The notes below the pieces were generated by a model. That model was given only the letters and a program-made list of their open reading frames with translations. It did no database searches and was not told the origin of the DNA. A program made the position numbers and the translations under genes. From assembly GCA_021794995.1 (NCBI GenBank), contig JAJYPY010000007.1, positions 1-41,451 of the forward strand: DNA of 41,451 nucleotides, written 5' to 3'. This document shows positions 9,124 to 20,068 of this stretch, one piece after another; within the stretch, counting starts at the first letter, position 1; each line of letters begins with the position of its first letter. Source of the stretch: Actinomycetes bacterium (GTDB lineage: Bacteria; Actinomycetota; Acidimicrobiia; Acidimicrobiales; RAAP-2).

Positions 9124-10191
9124 GTGGCTCTCCGCGACGACCGTCGACACCGCGTGGCACGCGAACCCACGGCGGCCGCACGCTCCACCGCGGGCTTCAC
9201 GGCCGCCGACATCGGGAGATCGCTCTCCCGCGAGCGCACCCGCCAGGGGCTCTCGCTCCACGACGTCTGCGCACGAACCGGCATCCCCCTCGACCAGTTG
9301 CGCGCCGCGGAGACCGGTGTGCTCGACCGTCCGGATGGGCTGGCGACCCTCAAGACGGTCCGTCGCTACGCAGACCTGCTCGGCCTTCCCGGCGACCGCT
9401 ACGCCCTGGCGATCCTCGAGCGCTGGCCCACCAACGGCAACGTCCCTCCACCGTTCTCCATGGGGGTCGCCACTGCCCCGCCTGCACTCGGCCCACTCCC
9501 CATCGGCGGTCCAGGCGGCGGTCCAGGCGGCGGTCCCACCGGCCCGGCGACCGCGCAGCTGGGCGCGCTGCCTGCCGACAGCGGACGCGCACACTGGGTC
9601 GACGACGGCCCCGCCTTCTCCGCGACGGGAATGACGCCAGCCGTACTGGCACCGAGCGACCAGGTCTGGCGCCGGCGGCGTCGCCGTCCTCCCGCGGGCC
9701 TCCAGGCGCTCGTGGTGGTGGTGACGCTCGCCGTGCTCGCCAGCATCGTGTTGCTCGCGGTCGACCGGGTCAAGCCCGCGTGGCTCCGCGCCGTCGGCAT
9801 CGCGGCCAACAGCACGGCCGCGTCGGCCAGCCCGCCACGCAATGGTGCGTCCCGCCGATCGGGGACGACCGCGTCGGCCGTGACCTTACGTCCCCGTACG
9901 ACGTCAGCGACGAGCACCGAGTTCAACGTCACCGCGTCGACGTTCACGGTGACGCTCTCCGCATCGGGCGGCCCGTGCTGGGTCCAGGTCACCTCGGCGA
10001 CAGCGGCCTCCCCCCTGTACGCAGGGGTCGTCCAGCCGGGCAGCCCGCGTCGCTTTCACGCCGCCCGTTCCATGGTCGTGGAGATGGGGTCGACGTCCGG
10101 TCGGCTCTCCATTTCCTCGAAGAACGGTCGTATTGCGACATACGCGCCGCCGGAGGCTCCCTACCAGATCACGGTGCACTCGCATCGCTGA
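9124..10191 (+). CDS. RodZ-like protein: HTH domain, single TM helix, C-terminal DUF4115-like domain
   Basis: Architecture over 355 residues: a Cro/C1-type HTH region (about 26-100, 'SLSRERTRQGLSLHDVCART'), a Gly/Pro-rich linker, an arginine cluster 'WRRRRRRP' followed by one TM helix (about 192-213), a Ser/Thr-rich stretch and a C-terminal beta-rich domain ('VTLSASGGPCWVQVTSAT'). This is the order in RodZ proteins, which bind MreB in rod-shaped bacteria. No mreB is in the window, so partner and role are inferred. The GTG at 9124 is preceded by AAGGGAAGGGACG. The track start at 9043 overlaps the promoter region and is less likely. It is convergent with gyrA, with 18 bp between stop codons. 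Confidence 0.72.
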   Translation: MALRDDRRHRVAREPTAAARSTAGFTAADIGRSLSRERTRQGLSLHDVCARTGIPLDQLRAAETGVLDRPDGLATLKTVRRYADLLGLPGDRYALAILERWPTNGNVPPPFSMGVATAPPALGPLPIGGPGGGPGGGPTGPATAQLGALPADSGRAHWVDDGPAFSATGMTPAVLAPSDQVWRRRRRRPPAGLQALVVVVTLAVLASIVLLAVDRVKPAWLRAVGIAANSTAASASPPRNGASRRSGTTASAVTLRPRTTSATSTEFNVTASTFTVTLSASGGPCWVQVTSATAASPLYAGVVQPGSPRRFHAARSMVVEMGSTSGRLSISSKNGRIATYAPPEAPYQITVHSHR

Positions 10192-10209
10192 TCGGGATCC
10201 CGCGCCCGC

Positions 10210-12717
10210 TCACTCGCCTCCCGACACCCGCGCGACGGCGGCGACCGACTGGCCGCCGTCCAGGTTCATCACCCGCACGCCGGTCGCGTCTCGGCCCTGC
10301 GAGGCGATCTCCCTGACCGCCGTGCGGATCACCACGCCGCCCGTCGAGACGAGCAGGATCTCCTCGTCGAGCGCGACCATGAAGGCGGCGACCACCCTGC
10401 CCCGCTTTGCCGTGAGACGGATGCCACGCACGCCCTGGCCACCTCTGGTCTGGCGGTTGAACCGTTCGAGCTTGGTGCGCTTGCCGTAGCCGGCGTCGGT
10501 CACCATCAGGATGTCCGCGTCGTCTCGCGCGACGTCGAGTGAGACGAGCTCGTCTCCTTCTCGCAGCCGTATCCCGCGCACGCCCGCGGCATCTCGACCC
10601 ATTGGACGGACGTCGTCCTCGGAGAAGCGGATCGTCATACCCGAGCTCGTCACGGCGAACAGATCCTCGGACCCGGCGGTGGGCACCACGCGGACGAGCT
10701 CGTCGCCGTCGCGGAGATTGATCGCGATGAATCCCTCCCGACGGGACTTGTCGTATTCGCTGAACGCCGTCTTCTTGACCTGGCCGCGCGCGGTCGCGAA
10801 GACGAGGTAGTGGTCGGCCGGGAAGTCCCGCGTCTCCACCACCGCCTGGACCGTCTCGCCCGTCTCGAGCGGGAGAAGATTCACGAGAGCCGTGCCGCGA
10901 GCCGTGCGCTCCTTCATCGGAATCTCGTGACCGCGCAGGCGGTACACCTTCCCGCGGTTCGAGAACAAGAGGAGGTACGAGAGCGCCGTCGTGTGGACGA
11001 CGTGCGTGACGAGGTCCTCTTCTTTCAGCCTGGCTCCCTGCACGCCGCGTCCGCCTCTCCCCTGCGTGCGGAAGGCGTCGGCTGCGACAGACTTGATGTA
11101 GCCGGCCGCCGTCATGGTCACCACGATGTCCTCGTCGTCGACCAGGTCCTCCACACCGAGCTCGCCGGGGTCGTGCGTGATCACCGACCGGCGACCGTCG
11201 GCGAACTTGTCGCGGATCGCGGTCATCTCGGTGGCGATCACTGCGCGGAGCTTCACGGGGTCGGCCAAGATCGACCGCAGCTCGTCCATCGTCTCGCGCA
11301 GCTGGCGCATCTCCTCTTCGAGCTCGGACCTGCCGAGTCGCGTAAGGCGCCCGAGCGTCATGTCGAGAATGTGGTTTGCCTGCTCCTCGCTGAAAGAGAA
11401 GGGCGCCGACATGAGCGCGGTCCGCGCGGCCGGGCGGTCGTCGGACGACCGGATCGCCGCGATGACCGCGTCGAGCATGTCGATGGCCCGCAGCAGCCCT
11501 TCCACGATGTGTGCGCGCGCCTCGGCCTTGCGGAGCCGATACTCCGAGCGTCGGGTGACCACTTCGAGCTGGTGAGCCACGTAGTGGCTGAGGACCTGCG
11601 CGAGATTGAGCGTGCGCGGCACGCCATCGACGAGGGCGAGCATGTTCACGCTGAAGTTCGTCTGCAACGGCGTGTGCTTGTACAGTTTGTTGAGGACGAC
11701 GTTGGCATTGGCGTCGCGCTTCAAGCGGATGACGAGCCGGGTCTTCTTCCCGGCTGAGGAGTCGAGGACCTCGGCGATGCCGTCGATCTCCCCCGCGCGC
11801 ACGAGGTCGTCGATCTTCTGGTGGATGACCTGCACCGAGGTTTGGTAGGGGATCTCCGTCACGATGATGCGCGTGGCGTCGCGCCCTTCGTCTATCTCGG
11901 CGACCGCGCGCATCTTCACCGAGCCCCTGCCGGTCCGGTATGCGTCGAGGATCCCCTGGCGTCCGAGGATCTGGCCACCGGTCGGGAAGTCGGGGCCCTT
12001 CACGAACTGCATCAGCTCGTCCGGCGTGGCATCGGGGTGATCGAGCACGTAGACGGCGGCGTCGATCACCTCGGTCATGTTGTGCGGCGGGATGTTCGTC
12101 GCCATGCCGACCGCGATGCCCTGGGAGCCGTTCACGAGGAGATTCGGGAAACGGGCCGGGAGGACCACGGGCTGCTCTGCGCTGTTCGCGTAGTTCGGCT
12201 CGAAGTCGACGGTCTCCTCGTCGATGCCCGCCATGAGGTCGAGCGACAACGGCTGCAGGCGACACTCCGTGTAGCGCATCGCGGCGGGCCCCTCGTCGGG
12301 GCCGGGCCCGCCGAAGCTCCCGTGCCCATCGACCAGCGGGTGGCGCATCGAGAACTCCTGCACCATGCGCACGAGGGCGTCGTAGATCGCCGCGTCACCG
12401 TGCGGGTGGTACGTCCCCATCACCTCTCCCACCACCGCGGCGCACTTCACGTGCGGGCGGTCGGGGCGGAGGTTCTGGTCGAACATCGAGTAGAGGATGC
12501 GTCGGTGCACCGGCTTGAGACCGTCGCGCACGTCGGGCAGCGCCCGAGACACGATGACCGACATGGAGTACTCGAGGAAGGAGCGCTCCATCTCTTCTTG
12601 GATCTCGATCGGTTCGATGAAGCCGAGCACTTCGTCGCCTCCGTCGCCTCCGTCGCCGGGCGGCGCCCCCGCGCTGCCGTTCGCAGAGGTCCCCTGGGTG
12701 CTCGGTCGTCTCGCCAT
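10210..12717 (-). CDS. gyrA: DNA gyrase subunit A
   Basis: Breakage-reunion subunit of type IIA topoisomerase. It works with GyrB to introduce negative supercoils. At 835 residues it has a low-complexity N-terminus with GDGGDGG, the winged-helix core, 'HPHGDAAIYD' (about 104-113), catalytic Tyr149 in 'AAMRYTECRL', and a C-terminal beta-pinwheel with a GyrA-box-like 'QGRGGRGVQG'. The position equivalent to E. coli Ser83 is Ala, as in mycobacteria, a residue linked to lower intrinsic quinolone susceptibility; the Asp87 equivalent is kept. The ATG at 12717 is preceded by TGAGGAGG, which overlaps the gyrB stop, so the two genes are coupled. Confidence 0.97.
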   Translation of the reverse strand: MARRPSTQGTSANGSAGAPPGDGGDGGDEVLGFIEPIEIQEEMERSFLEYSMSVIVSRALPDVRDGLKPVHRRILYSMFDQNLRPDRPHVKCAAVVGEVMGTYHPHGDAAIYDALVRMVQEFSMRHPLVDGHGSFGGPGPDEGPAAMRYTECRLQPLSLDLMAGIDEETVDFEPNYANSAEQPVVLPARFPNLLVNGSQGIAVGMATNIPPHNMTEVIDAAVYVLDHPDATPDELMQFVKGPDFPTGGQILGRQGILDAYRTGRGSVKMRAVAEIDEGRDATRIIVTEIPYQTSVQVIHQKIDDLVRAGEIDGIAEVLDSSAGKKTRLVIRLKRDANANVVLNKLYKHTPLQTNFSVNMLALVDGVPRTLNLAQVLSHYVAHQLEVVTRRSEYRLRKAEARAHIVEGLLRAIDMLDAVIAAIRSSDDRPAARTALMSAPFSFSEEQANHILDMTLGRLTRLGRSELEEEMRQLRETMDELRSILADPVKLRAVIATEMTAIRDKFADGRRSVITHDPGELGVEDLVDDEDIVVTMTAAGYIKSVAADAFRTQGRGGRGVQGARLKEEDLVTHVVHTTALSYLLLFSNRGKVYRLRGHEIPMKERTARGTALVNLLPLETGETVQAVVETRDFPADHYLVFATARGQVKKTAFSEYDKSRREGFIAINLRDGDELVRVVPTAGSEDLFAVTSSGMTIRFSEDDVRPMGRDAAGVRGIRLREGDELVSLDVARDDADILMVTDAGYGKRTKLERFNRQTRGGQGVRGIRLTAKRGRVVAAFMVALDEEILLVSTGGVVIRTAVREIASQGRDATGVRVMNLDGGQSVAAVARVSGGE

Positions 12718-12732
12718 CGCGCGGGTGCCTCC

Positions 12733-14847
<2,115 letters not shown>

Positions 14848-15273
14848 TCACCGCCGGACGACGACCTCGAGGTGCTCGAGGGTCTCCCCCGTGCGCTCGC
14901 GCAGGCGATCGAGAATACCGGGTGCGAGCGCGCGGACCTGGGTGGCCCACGGCGGCTGGTCGACGGCGACCACGAGGACCGCCGACTCGAGGCGCAGGGG
15001 CCGCGTGTGGCGGGCCAGGGAGGGACCCACGATCTCCTCCCAGCGCGTGAAGACGGTTCCCCACACCGCCGCTGACGGGGGCGCGGAACCCTCTGTTCCC
15101 ATCGTGGCCCGGCGACCCCTCGACGACGGGGCCGAGAGGCCGCGCAGCACGTCATCGAGCGACTCGGTCACGCGTCGAGGACCTTGGTCCGAGCCGGCGC
15201 CACGCACACGCCGGCGCGGCGGCGTCCACGGCGCGGGCCCCTGCCGCTCCTCCCATCTCCGGGGCCCGCTCAC
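14848..15273 (-). CDS. dciA: DUF721 protein, DciA-type helicase operator/loader
   Basis: A 141-residue basic protein with an N-terminal Arg/Pro-rich tail and a C-terminal DUF721 domain ('VFTRWEEIVGPSLARHTRPL', 'LVVAVDQPPWATQVRALAPG'). DUF721 proteins are known as DciA, the helicase-loading factor in bacteria without DnaC/DnaI. The position between recF and gyrB is the conserved actinobacterial one. The GTG start overlaps the recF stop as GTGA, so translation is coupled to recF. Confidence 0.85.
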   Translation of the reverse strand: MSGPRRWEERQGPAPWTPPRRRVRGAGSDQGPRRVTESLDDVLRGLSAPSSRGRRATMGTEGSAPPSAAVWGTVFTRWEEIVGPSLARHTRPLRLESAVLVVAVDQPPWATQVRALAPGILDRLRERTGETLEHLEVVVRR

Positions 15274-16394
15274 CCCCGCACACCGATCGCGCGCACATCG
15301 ACGACCGCGGCCACCTCGACCCCTTCGGGCAGCGCCATGGTGGTCGTGAGGAGGGCCTGGCCGGGGGGAAGGTGGCGGACCAGGGCGCGGCAGCGATCCC
15401 GGTCGAGCTCGGAGAAGACGTCGTCGAGGAGCAGGAGCGGCGCAGCACCGGACCGCTCGGTCACGAGGGCGTGGATGCCCAGGCGCAGCGCGAGCGCGAG
15501 GCTGCGCTGCTCACCTTGGGACGCGTGCAGGCGTGCGTCACGTCCTGTGATCGCGCACCACACCTCGTCGCGCTGGGGACCGACGGTCGACGTTGCCCGG
15601 CGCACGTCCTCGGTCCGGCGCTGGACCAATGCCGCCGCGAGGGGTCCGTCCCACCCGGGGCGGTACTCCATGGAGACCGCTTTCTGACCGGACCTGTGGC
15701 ATGCCGTGCGGTCGTGGCCGGCCAGGGCGGCGTACGCGTGCGCAACGCGCGGCTCGAGGTCGGCGACGAGCGCGCGACGTGCCTCGGACACTTCTTCTCC
15801 ACTCGCAACGAGTCGTTCGTCCCACACGTCCAGCGTGGCCGCCACCTCGGCGCTGAGCCGGCCGGCCGCTTGACGAAGCAGCGCGCCGCGCTGGCGCAGG
15901 ACCCGCTCGAGGGCGTCGAGCGCGGCCCCCGCCTTGTGGTCGACGATCCCGAGCGCGCCGTCGAGGAGATCCCTCCGCCTGGCCGGCGGTCCCTGTACGA
16001 GGCCGAGGTCGTCCGGTGAGAACACCGTCGTCGGAACCGCACGCGACAACTCGCTGCGCGCCTGGACGGTGCGGCGGTTGACGAGCGTCCGTGCGCCACC
16101 CCCAACGCGCAGCTCGCTCTCGACCGTCACGCGTCGCCCTTCGCGCTCGAGCTCGGCGCGCACAATGGCGCGTTCGCAGCCGATCCGCACCATGGCGTCA
16201 CGTGAGGTGGTACGAAACGACCGCTGCGTCCCGAGGTACGCGACCGCTTCGAGCACCGTCGTCTTTCCCGAGCCGTTGGGCCCGGTGATGAGGGTGGTGC
16301 CGTCGCGTGCAACGTCGAGGGTGGCTTCGACGAACGCCCGGATGTCGTGAAGCTTGAGGTGTGCCAGGCGCGCGCCGCGGTCCGGTCCGCTCAC
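15270..16394 (-). CDS. recF: DNA replication/repair protein RecF
   Basis: SMC-like ABC ATPase that helps load RecA at gaps through RecO/RecR. Over 374 residues it shows Walker A 'GPNGSGKT' (38-45), the ABC signature region 'ASQGEQRSLALALRLG', and Walker B 'LLLLDDVFSELD'. The GTG at 16394 starts 'MSGPDRGARLAHLKLHDIRA', which matches the usual N-terminus. The longer track ORF (from 16556) overlaps dnaN and is rejected. The start lies 43 bp after the dnaN stop, and the stop overlaps dciA. Confidence 0.93.
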   Translation of the reverse strand: MSGPDRGARLAHLKLHDIRAFVEATLDVARDGTTLITGPNGSGKTTVLEAVAYLGTQRSFRTTSRDAMVRIGCERAIVRAELEREGRRVTVESELRVGGGARTLVNRRTVQARSELSRAVPTTVFSPDDLGLVQGPPARRRDLLDGALGIVDHKAGAALDALERVLRQRGALLRQAAGRLSAEVAATLDVWDERLVASGEEVSEARRALVADLEPRVAHAYAALAGHDRTACHRSGQKAVSMEYRPGWDGPLAAALVQRRTEDVRRATSTVGPQRDEVWCAITGRDARLHASQGEQRSLALALRLGIHALVTERSGAAPLLLLDDVFSELDRDRCRALVRHLPPGQALLTTTMALPEGVEVAAVVDVRAIGVRG

Positions 16395-16437
16395 GGTGCA
16401 CGCTCGTCCGTGCCAGGTCTCCCGGAACGGGCGGCGG

Positions 16438-17565
16438 TCAGGAGACCCGCACCGGCATGAGCAGGTACCGGAAATCGTCACGGGACGCGGCGCGCACGGT
16501 CGCGGGACGGGCGGGGTTGTCGGTCTCGATGAACACCTCGTCGTCGAGAACGGCATCCACGCCGTCGATCAGGTAGCTCGGGTTGAAGGCGACCACGAGA
16601 TCCTCGCCGGTGAAATCGCCTTCCACGGTCTCGCTCGCGTCGCCGATCTCTTGTGACACGACGCTCAGGTCCACGCCGTTGGGTCGCATGGAAAGGCGCA
16701 CCGGCGTGGTGTTGTCCCGTACGAGCAGACGGACACGACGCAGCGCCGCGACCAAAGAGTCCCTCCCGACGTGGAGCCGGTTCGGATAGTGATCCGGGAT
16801 GAGCTGGCGATAGTCGGGATAGGTGCCCTCGAGCAGTCGCGTCGAGATACGGGTGGGACCGCAGGTGAAGGTCATGTCAGAGACTCCCGGCGAGACTCCG
16901 ATCTCGGCTCCGGGACCCTCGTTTGCGCTCGCGGCCGCCTGTCCAGGCGTGAGACGTTGCAGCTCGGCCAGCGCCCGCGCAGGAACCAGCACGTCGTCGG
17001 TGCCGTCAAACGCCGCGGTCCCGTGCACGTCACGAAGCGCAAGACGATAAGAGTCCGTTGCCACGAGCCGGACGCCATGACCCGCCGTCGTGAGCAGCAC
17101 ACCCGTGAGGAGAGGACGCGCGTCGTCGTTGGATGCCGCCCGGACGACCTGGCGCAACGCTTCGAAGAGCGCAGCACGAGGAAACCTCACCGTCGGCGGA
17201 GGGGGAAGAGGGAGTGAGGGAAACTCGACTGCAGGGAAGGACCGCAGCCCGAAGTGGGCACGCGCCGAAGAGATCTCCACCTTCTCCTCATCGGACTCGA
17301 CGGTCACCGCGCCGGCCTCGAGTGCCCGCACGACGTCGGCCGTCAACCGTCCGGGGACGACGCAGGCGCCGTCTTCGAGGCCGATCACCTCGTGCTCCAC
17401 CCGTACCGTCAGATCCAGATCCGTGCCCGTCACCTCGAGCCGGTTTCCCTCGGCGCGCAGCATCAGCCCGGACAGCACCGCCGACGTGGTGCCACGTCCG
17501 CCCGCCGCTCGTCCCGCGGTGGCCAGCACCTCGGCAAGAGAGTCGCGCTCCGACCGGAATTTCAC
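16438..17565 (-). CDS. dnaN: DNA polymerase III beta subunit (sliding clamp)
   Basis: Processivity clamp that forms a ring of two three-domain subunits around DNA. It is 375 residues, with N-terminal 'MKFRSERDSLAEVLATAGRA', middle 'TGVLLTTAGHGVRLVATDSY' and a C-terminus ending 'RYLLMPVRVS', the conserved end that forms part of the partner-binding pocket. The GTG start has AAAGGA upstream at a good distance. It is separated from dnaA by 322 bp that look like the replication origin. Confidence 0.97.
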   Translation of the reverse strand: MKFRSERDSLAEVLATAGRAAGGRGTTSAVLSGLMLRAEGNRLEVTGTDLDLTVRVEHEVIGLEDGACVVPGRLTADVVRALEAGAVTVESDEEKVEISSARAHFGLRSFPAVEFPSLPLPPPPTVRFPRAALFEALRQVVRAASNDDARPLLTGVLLTTAGHGVRLVATDSYRLALRDVHGTAAFDGTDDVLVPARALAELQRLTPGQAAASANEGPGAEIGVSPGVSDMTFTCGPTRISTRLLEGTYPDYRQLIPDHYPNRLHVGRDSLVAALRRVRLLVRDNTTPVRLSMRPNGVDLSVVSQEIGDASETVEGDFTGEDLVVAFNPSYLIDGVDAVLDDEVFIETDNPARPATVRAASRDDFRYLLMPVRVS

Positions 17566-17887
17566 CGCGCCATCCTTTCATCGGTGCCATGGGGTGTTCC
17601 TGCGTACAACGGACGCATGGCCAACGCACCATGTGCTCCGAGGTGGTGTGAGACAGAAGTATGGGGGTAGTAGTGCTGTGGATTGTGGACGGCGCCGGGT
17701 CGTCGCTGGTCGGGTGCGTTCGGGCGTCCCCCGGACCGCGCGGCGAACCGAGAGGACGAAGGCCGCGCGACCCCTAGCGGGCGACACCCTGTGGACGGGA
17801 GGGGGACGCGTCCCCAGGATCCACCGAGGCCGTCCACAGGAGTCACGATGGGGCGCGTCACGATGGGGCGCGTCACGGTGGTGCCGG
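17566..17887. other. Candidate oriC (dnaA-dnaN intergenic region)
   Basis: A 322-bp gap without a gene in the position where mycobacterial and Streptomyces origins lie. DnaA-box-like 9-mers are TGTGGATTG (17677-17685), TGTGGACGG (17684-17692), TGTGGACGG (17790-17798) and its exact reverse complement CCGTCCACA (17830-17838). The last two form an 11-bp perfect inverted repeat, 17788-17798 with 17830-17840. A perfect 14-bp palindrome GGGGACGCGTCCCC (17802-17815) lies between them. The stretch around 17650-17690 is the least GC-rich part and may unwind. A 15-bp tandem repeat fills the dnaA-proximal end. The dnaN promoter must also lie here. Confidence 0.65.
17842..17886. repeat. 15-bp tandem repeat just downstream of dnaA
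   Basis: Two copies of GTCACGATGGGGCGC (17842-17856, 17857-17871) and a third degenerate copy (GTCACGGTGGTGCCG). They abut the dnaA stop codon inside the candidate origin and are not translated in any recognised gene. They could be origin iterons or slippage repeats. Confidence 0.7.
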
Positions 17888-19249
17888 TCACGTGCCGGAT
17901 CGGATCTGGACCGTGAGCTCGGTGACCTGCTCGTAGAGCTGGCGGCGCTCCTTCATGTGGGTCGTGATCTTGTCGACGGCATGGATCACGGTCGTGTGGT
18001 CCCGGCCGCCGAAGACGCGTGCAATCGCGGGGTAGCTGTAGTCCGTGAGGTTCCGCACGAGGTACATCGCCACCTGGCGTGCCGTGACCAGGGGACGGGT
18101 CCTGCTCGGCCCACAGATGGCGTCGATGGTGAACCCGTAGCTCGCTGCGGTCGCTTCGAGGATCATCTGGGGCGTGATCCGCCGGGGCTCGACGCTCGAA
18201 ACGATGTCGGCAAGGACGCGTTCGGCGAGCTCGAGGGAGATGGCTTCTCGGCTCAGGCTGGCAAAGGCGGTCACGCGGATGAGGGCGCCTTCGAGCTCGC
18301 GGATGTTGTTCTTCACGTGCGTGGCGATGAATTCGAGCACGTCGTCGGGAATGTCGTCGTGGTCGTCCTCGGCTTTCTTGCGCAGGATCGCCAGACGAGT
18401 CTCCAGGTCGGGAGGGTCCACTTCGGTGATGAGCCCGGACAAGAACCGGCTCCGGAGCCGGTCCTCGAGCGTCTCGATGGATTTGGGTGGGCGGTCCGAG
18501 GTGAGCACGATCTGCTTTCCTGCACCGTGCAGATCGTTGTACGTGTGGAAAAACTCCTCTTGGAGCCCCTCTTTGTTCTCCATGAACTGGACGTCGTCGA
18601 TCAGCAGCACGTCGCACTCGCGGTAGCGGCGCTTGAACGCGATCGTCGTCGCCTGGCGGAGCGAGTCCACGAAGTCGTTCATGAACGTCTCGGTCGTCAG
18701 GTATAAGACGGTGCGGGAGGCGAAATTCTCCTGGACGTAGTTTCCGATGGCGTGGAGCAGATGCGTCTTGCCGAGCCCGGAATCCCCATAGATGAACAAG
18801 GGGTTGTACGAGCGGCCGGGCGTCTCGGCGACCGCCTGCGCGGCGGCGTGCGCGAGGCGGTTGGACGACGCGGCCACGAAGCTCTCGAACGTGAAACGGG
18901 GATCGAGAGACACCGCGGCACCTTCACGAGGCCGATCGGCCCGCGGTGCGGCCAGCGGTGCAGGTGGCGGTGCGGCCAGCGGTGCAGGTGGCGGTGCGGA
19001 TCGCTCTGCGACCTGGAGGCGCACACCGACTGCATGCCCGGCGGCTGAGGACACCGTCTGCTCGATCAAGGGGAGAAATCGCCCCTCGACCCGCTCGCGC
19101 ACGACCGCGTTCGGCACGCCGAGCGTGATGGTGTCGCCGTCATAGGACACCGGTTCGATGCTCGACAGCCACATCTGCCACGTCGTGTCGGACACCTGGT
19201 CGCGAAGCGGTGCTGCGCATCTGGTCCACAGGACAGCGGTCTCGTCCAC
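17888..19249 (-). CDS. dnaA: Chromosomal replication initiator DnaA
   Basis: AAA+ protein that binds DnaA boxes and opens the origin. Over 453 residues: domain I (1-80, '[17 protein letters not shown]'), a short Ala/Pro linker with a perfect PPAPLAA duplication (about 86-103), AAA+ domain III with Walker A '[11 protein letters not shown]' (155-165) and Walker B '[14 protein letters not shown]', and domain IV with '[15 protein letters not shown]', the box-binding signature. The GTG at 19249 has GGAGGAGCAG immediately upstream. The track start at 19315 would translate through several DnaA boxes and is less likely. Boxes overlapping and upstream of the start suggest autoregulation. Domain II is short compared with Streptomyces. 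Confidence 0.97.
   Translation of the reverse strand: MDETAVLWTRCAAPLRDQVSDTTWQMWLSSIEPVSYDGDTITLGVPNAVVRERVEGRFLPLIEQTVSSAAGHAVGVRLQVAERSAPPPAPLAAPPPAPLAAPRADRPREGAAVSLDPRFTFESFVAASSNRLAHAAAQAVAETPGRSYNPLFIYGDSGLGKTHLLHAIGNYVQENFASRTVLYLTTETFMNDFVDSLRQATTIAFKRRYRECDVLLIDDVQFMENKEGLQEEFFHTYNDLHGAGKQIVLTSDRPPKSIETLEDRLRSRFLSGLITEVDPPDLETRLAILRKKAEDDHDDIPDDVLEFIATHVKNNIRELEGALIRVTAFASLSREAISLELAERVLADIVSSVEPRRITPQMILEATAASYGFTIDAICGPSRTRPLVTARQVAMYLVRNLTDYSYPAIARVFGGRDHTTVIHAVDKITTHMKERRQLYEQVTELTVQIRSGT
18953..19000 (-). repeat. 24-bp duplication in the dnaA domain II linker
   Basis: Two head-to-tail in-frame copies built on CAGCGGTGCAGGTGGCGGTG (plus strand) encode PPPAPLAA twice. Domain II is a flexible linker, so length change here is likely tolerated. 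Confidence 0.75.
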
Positions 19250-19309
19250 CTGCTCCTCCGCACCCCCGAGGCGATCATCGTCCACAGCATGGTCCACAGG
19301 TGTGGAACA
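19222..19309. promoter_or_regulatory. DnaA-box cluster at the dnaA 5' end
   Basis: Four box-like 9-mers: TGGTCCACA (19222-19230, inside the first codons of dnaA), TCGTCCACA (19278-19286), TGGTCCACA (19290-19298) and the opposite-facing TGTGGAACA (19301-19309). Three upstream boxes within 32 bp of one another fit repression of dnaA by DnaA, or a second part of a bipartite origin. Confidence 0.6.
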
Positions 19310-19556
19310 CAGCACCGGCGTGGTCGGTCGAACCTACACCGTTCCGGCTCCGCCGACTAGTGGCACGGCGGATGCCCCGAAAGCCCGTGGTGCGCACCGA
19401 CGCCTGGTTCGCCCCCGACTAGTGTGGGCGACGTGCCGTCGCGTACGATCGCGCGGCAACATCGCGACCCACTCGGGGTTCTGTGATGGTCCGTGCGCCG
19501 GCGCCGGCCCAGGGTGGGCCCCCGTTGCCGGGCAACGCGGCGAAAGGCGTACCGAC
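19310..19556. promoter_or_regulatory. dnaA / rpmH divergent intergenic region
   Basis: About 250 bp with no credible gene. It holds a 10-bp direct repeat CCGACTAGTG at 19353-19362 and 19415-19424 (62 bp apart, each containing the palindrome ACTAGT). It also has a -10-like TACGAT (19444-19449, plus) that could serve rpmH, a TAnnnT hexamer TAGGTT on the minus strand (19331-19336) that could serve dnaA, and a stem-loop CGTTGC-CGG-GCAACG (19523-19537) in the presumed rpmH leader. No complete promoter is convincing. Confidence 0.4.
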
Positions 19557-19691
19557 GTGAAGCGTACCTACCAACCCAACACGCGCAAGCGAGCGAAGCG
19601 GCACGGGTTCCGCCACCGCATGTCCACGCGCGCCGGGCGAGCGATCCTGAAGGCGAGACGGCTCAAGGGGCGTCATCGGCTGACGGTGTGA
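19557..19691 (+). CDS. rpmH: Large ribosomal subunit protein bL34
   Basis: A 44-residue basic ribosomal protein, missing as a separate entry in the ORF track because a longer ORF ends at the same stop. It begins '[20 protein letters not shown]' and ends 'KGRHRLTV', an unmistakable bL34. The GTG start is preceded by AAAGG nine bases upstream. It is the first gene of the rpmH-rnpA-yidD-yidC-jag-rsmG operon, diverging from dnaA as in most bacteria. Confidence 0.97.
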   Translation: MKRTYQPNTRKRAKRHGFRHRMSTRAGRAILKARRLKGRHRLTV

Positions 19692-19720
19692 GCCCGCGCC
19701 GGCCCGCATCCTCGAGGACG

Positions 19721-20068
19721 ATGCCACCCGTGGTGGGAAGGATCCGCCGCAGCGACACGTTTCGTGCGCTCGCGCGTCCGCAGGGGCGCGGGGCGAGCGG
19801 CCCGGTCACCGTCGTGTTCAGCCGCCGGACGAGCGAGCCGGCCGCATTCCCCCTCGTCGGCTACGCCGTCGGACGGCGCCATGGCGGCGCCGTCGCGCGG
19901 AATCGGCTCCGCAGGAGGTTGCGGGCGGCCGTGCGCGACACGGCCGCTGCGCTTCCTCCCGGCGCCTATCTCGTGCGTGCCACGACGTCGGCGACCTCCC
20001 TCGGCGCCGACGAGCTCCGCCGAGCGGTGGCGGTTGCCGCCCGGACGGCGGCAGGGGGCGCGGCGTGA
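19721..20068 (+). CDS. rnpA: Ribonuclease P protein component
   Basis: Protein subunit of RNase P, which trims the 5' leader of pre-tRNA. It is 115 residues from the ATG at 19721 (GAGG upstream), starting '[20 protein letters not shown]'. The family RNR signature is clear in '[20 protein letters not shown]'. An upstream in-frame GTG at 19688 overlaps the rpmH stop and would add 11 residues. The ORF-track start at 19493 overlaps all of rpmH and is rejected. The stop overlaps the yidD start as GTGA. Confidence 0.92.
   Translation: MPPVVGRIRRSDTFRALARPQGRGASGPVTVVFSRRTSEPAAFPLVGYAVGRRHGGAVARNRLRRRLRAAVRDTAAALPPGAYLVRATTSATSLGADELRRAVAVAARTAAGGAA

Noticed and set aside
10169-12265. 698-codon minus-strand ORF in another frame of gyrA
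   Set aside because: Arg-rich frame shadow of gyrA, which is certain from its motifs.
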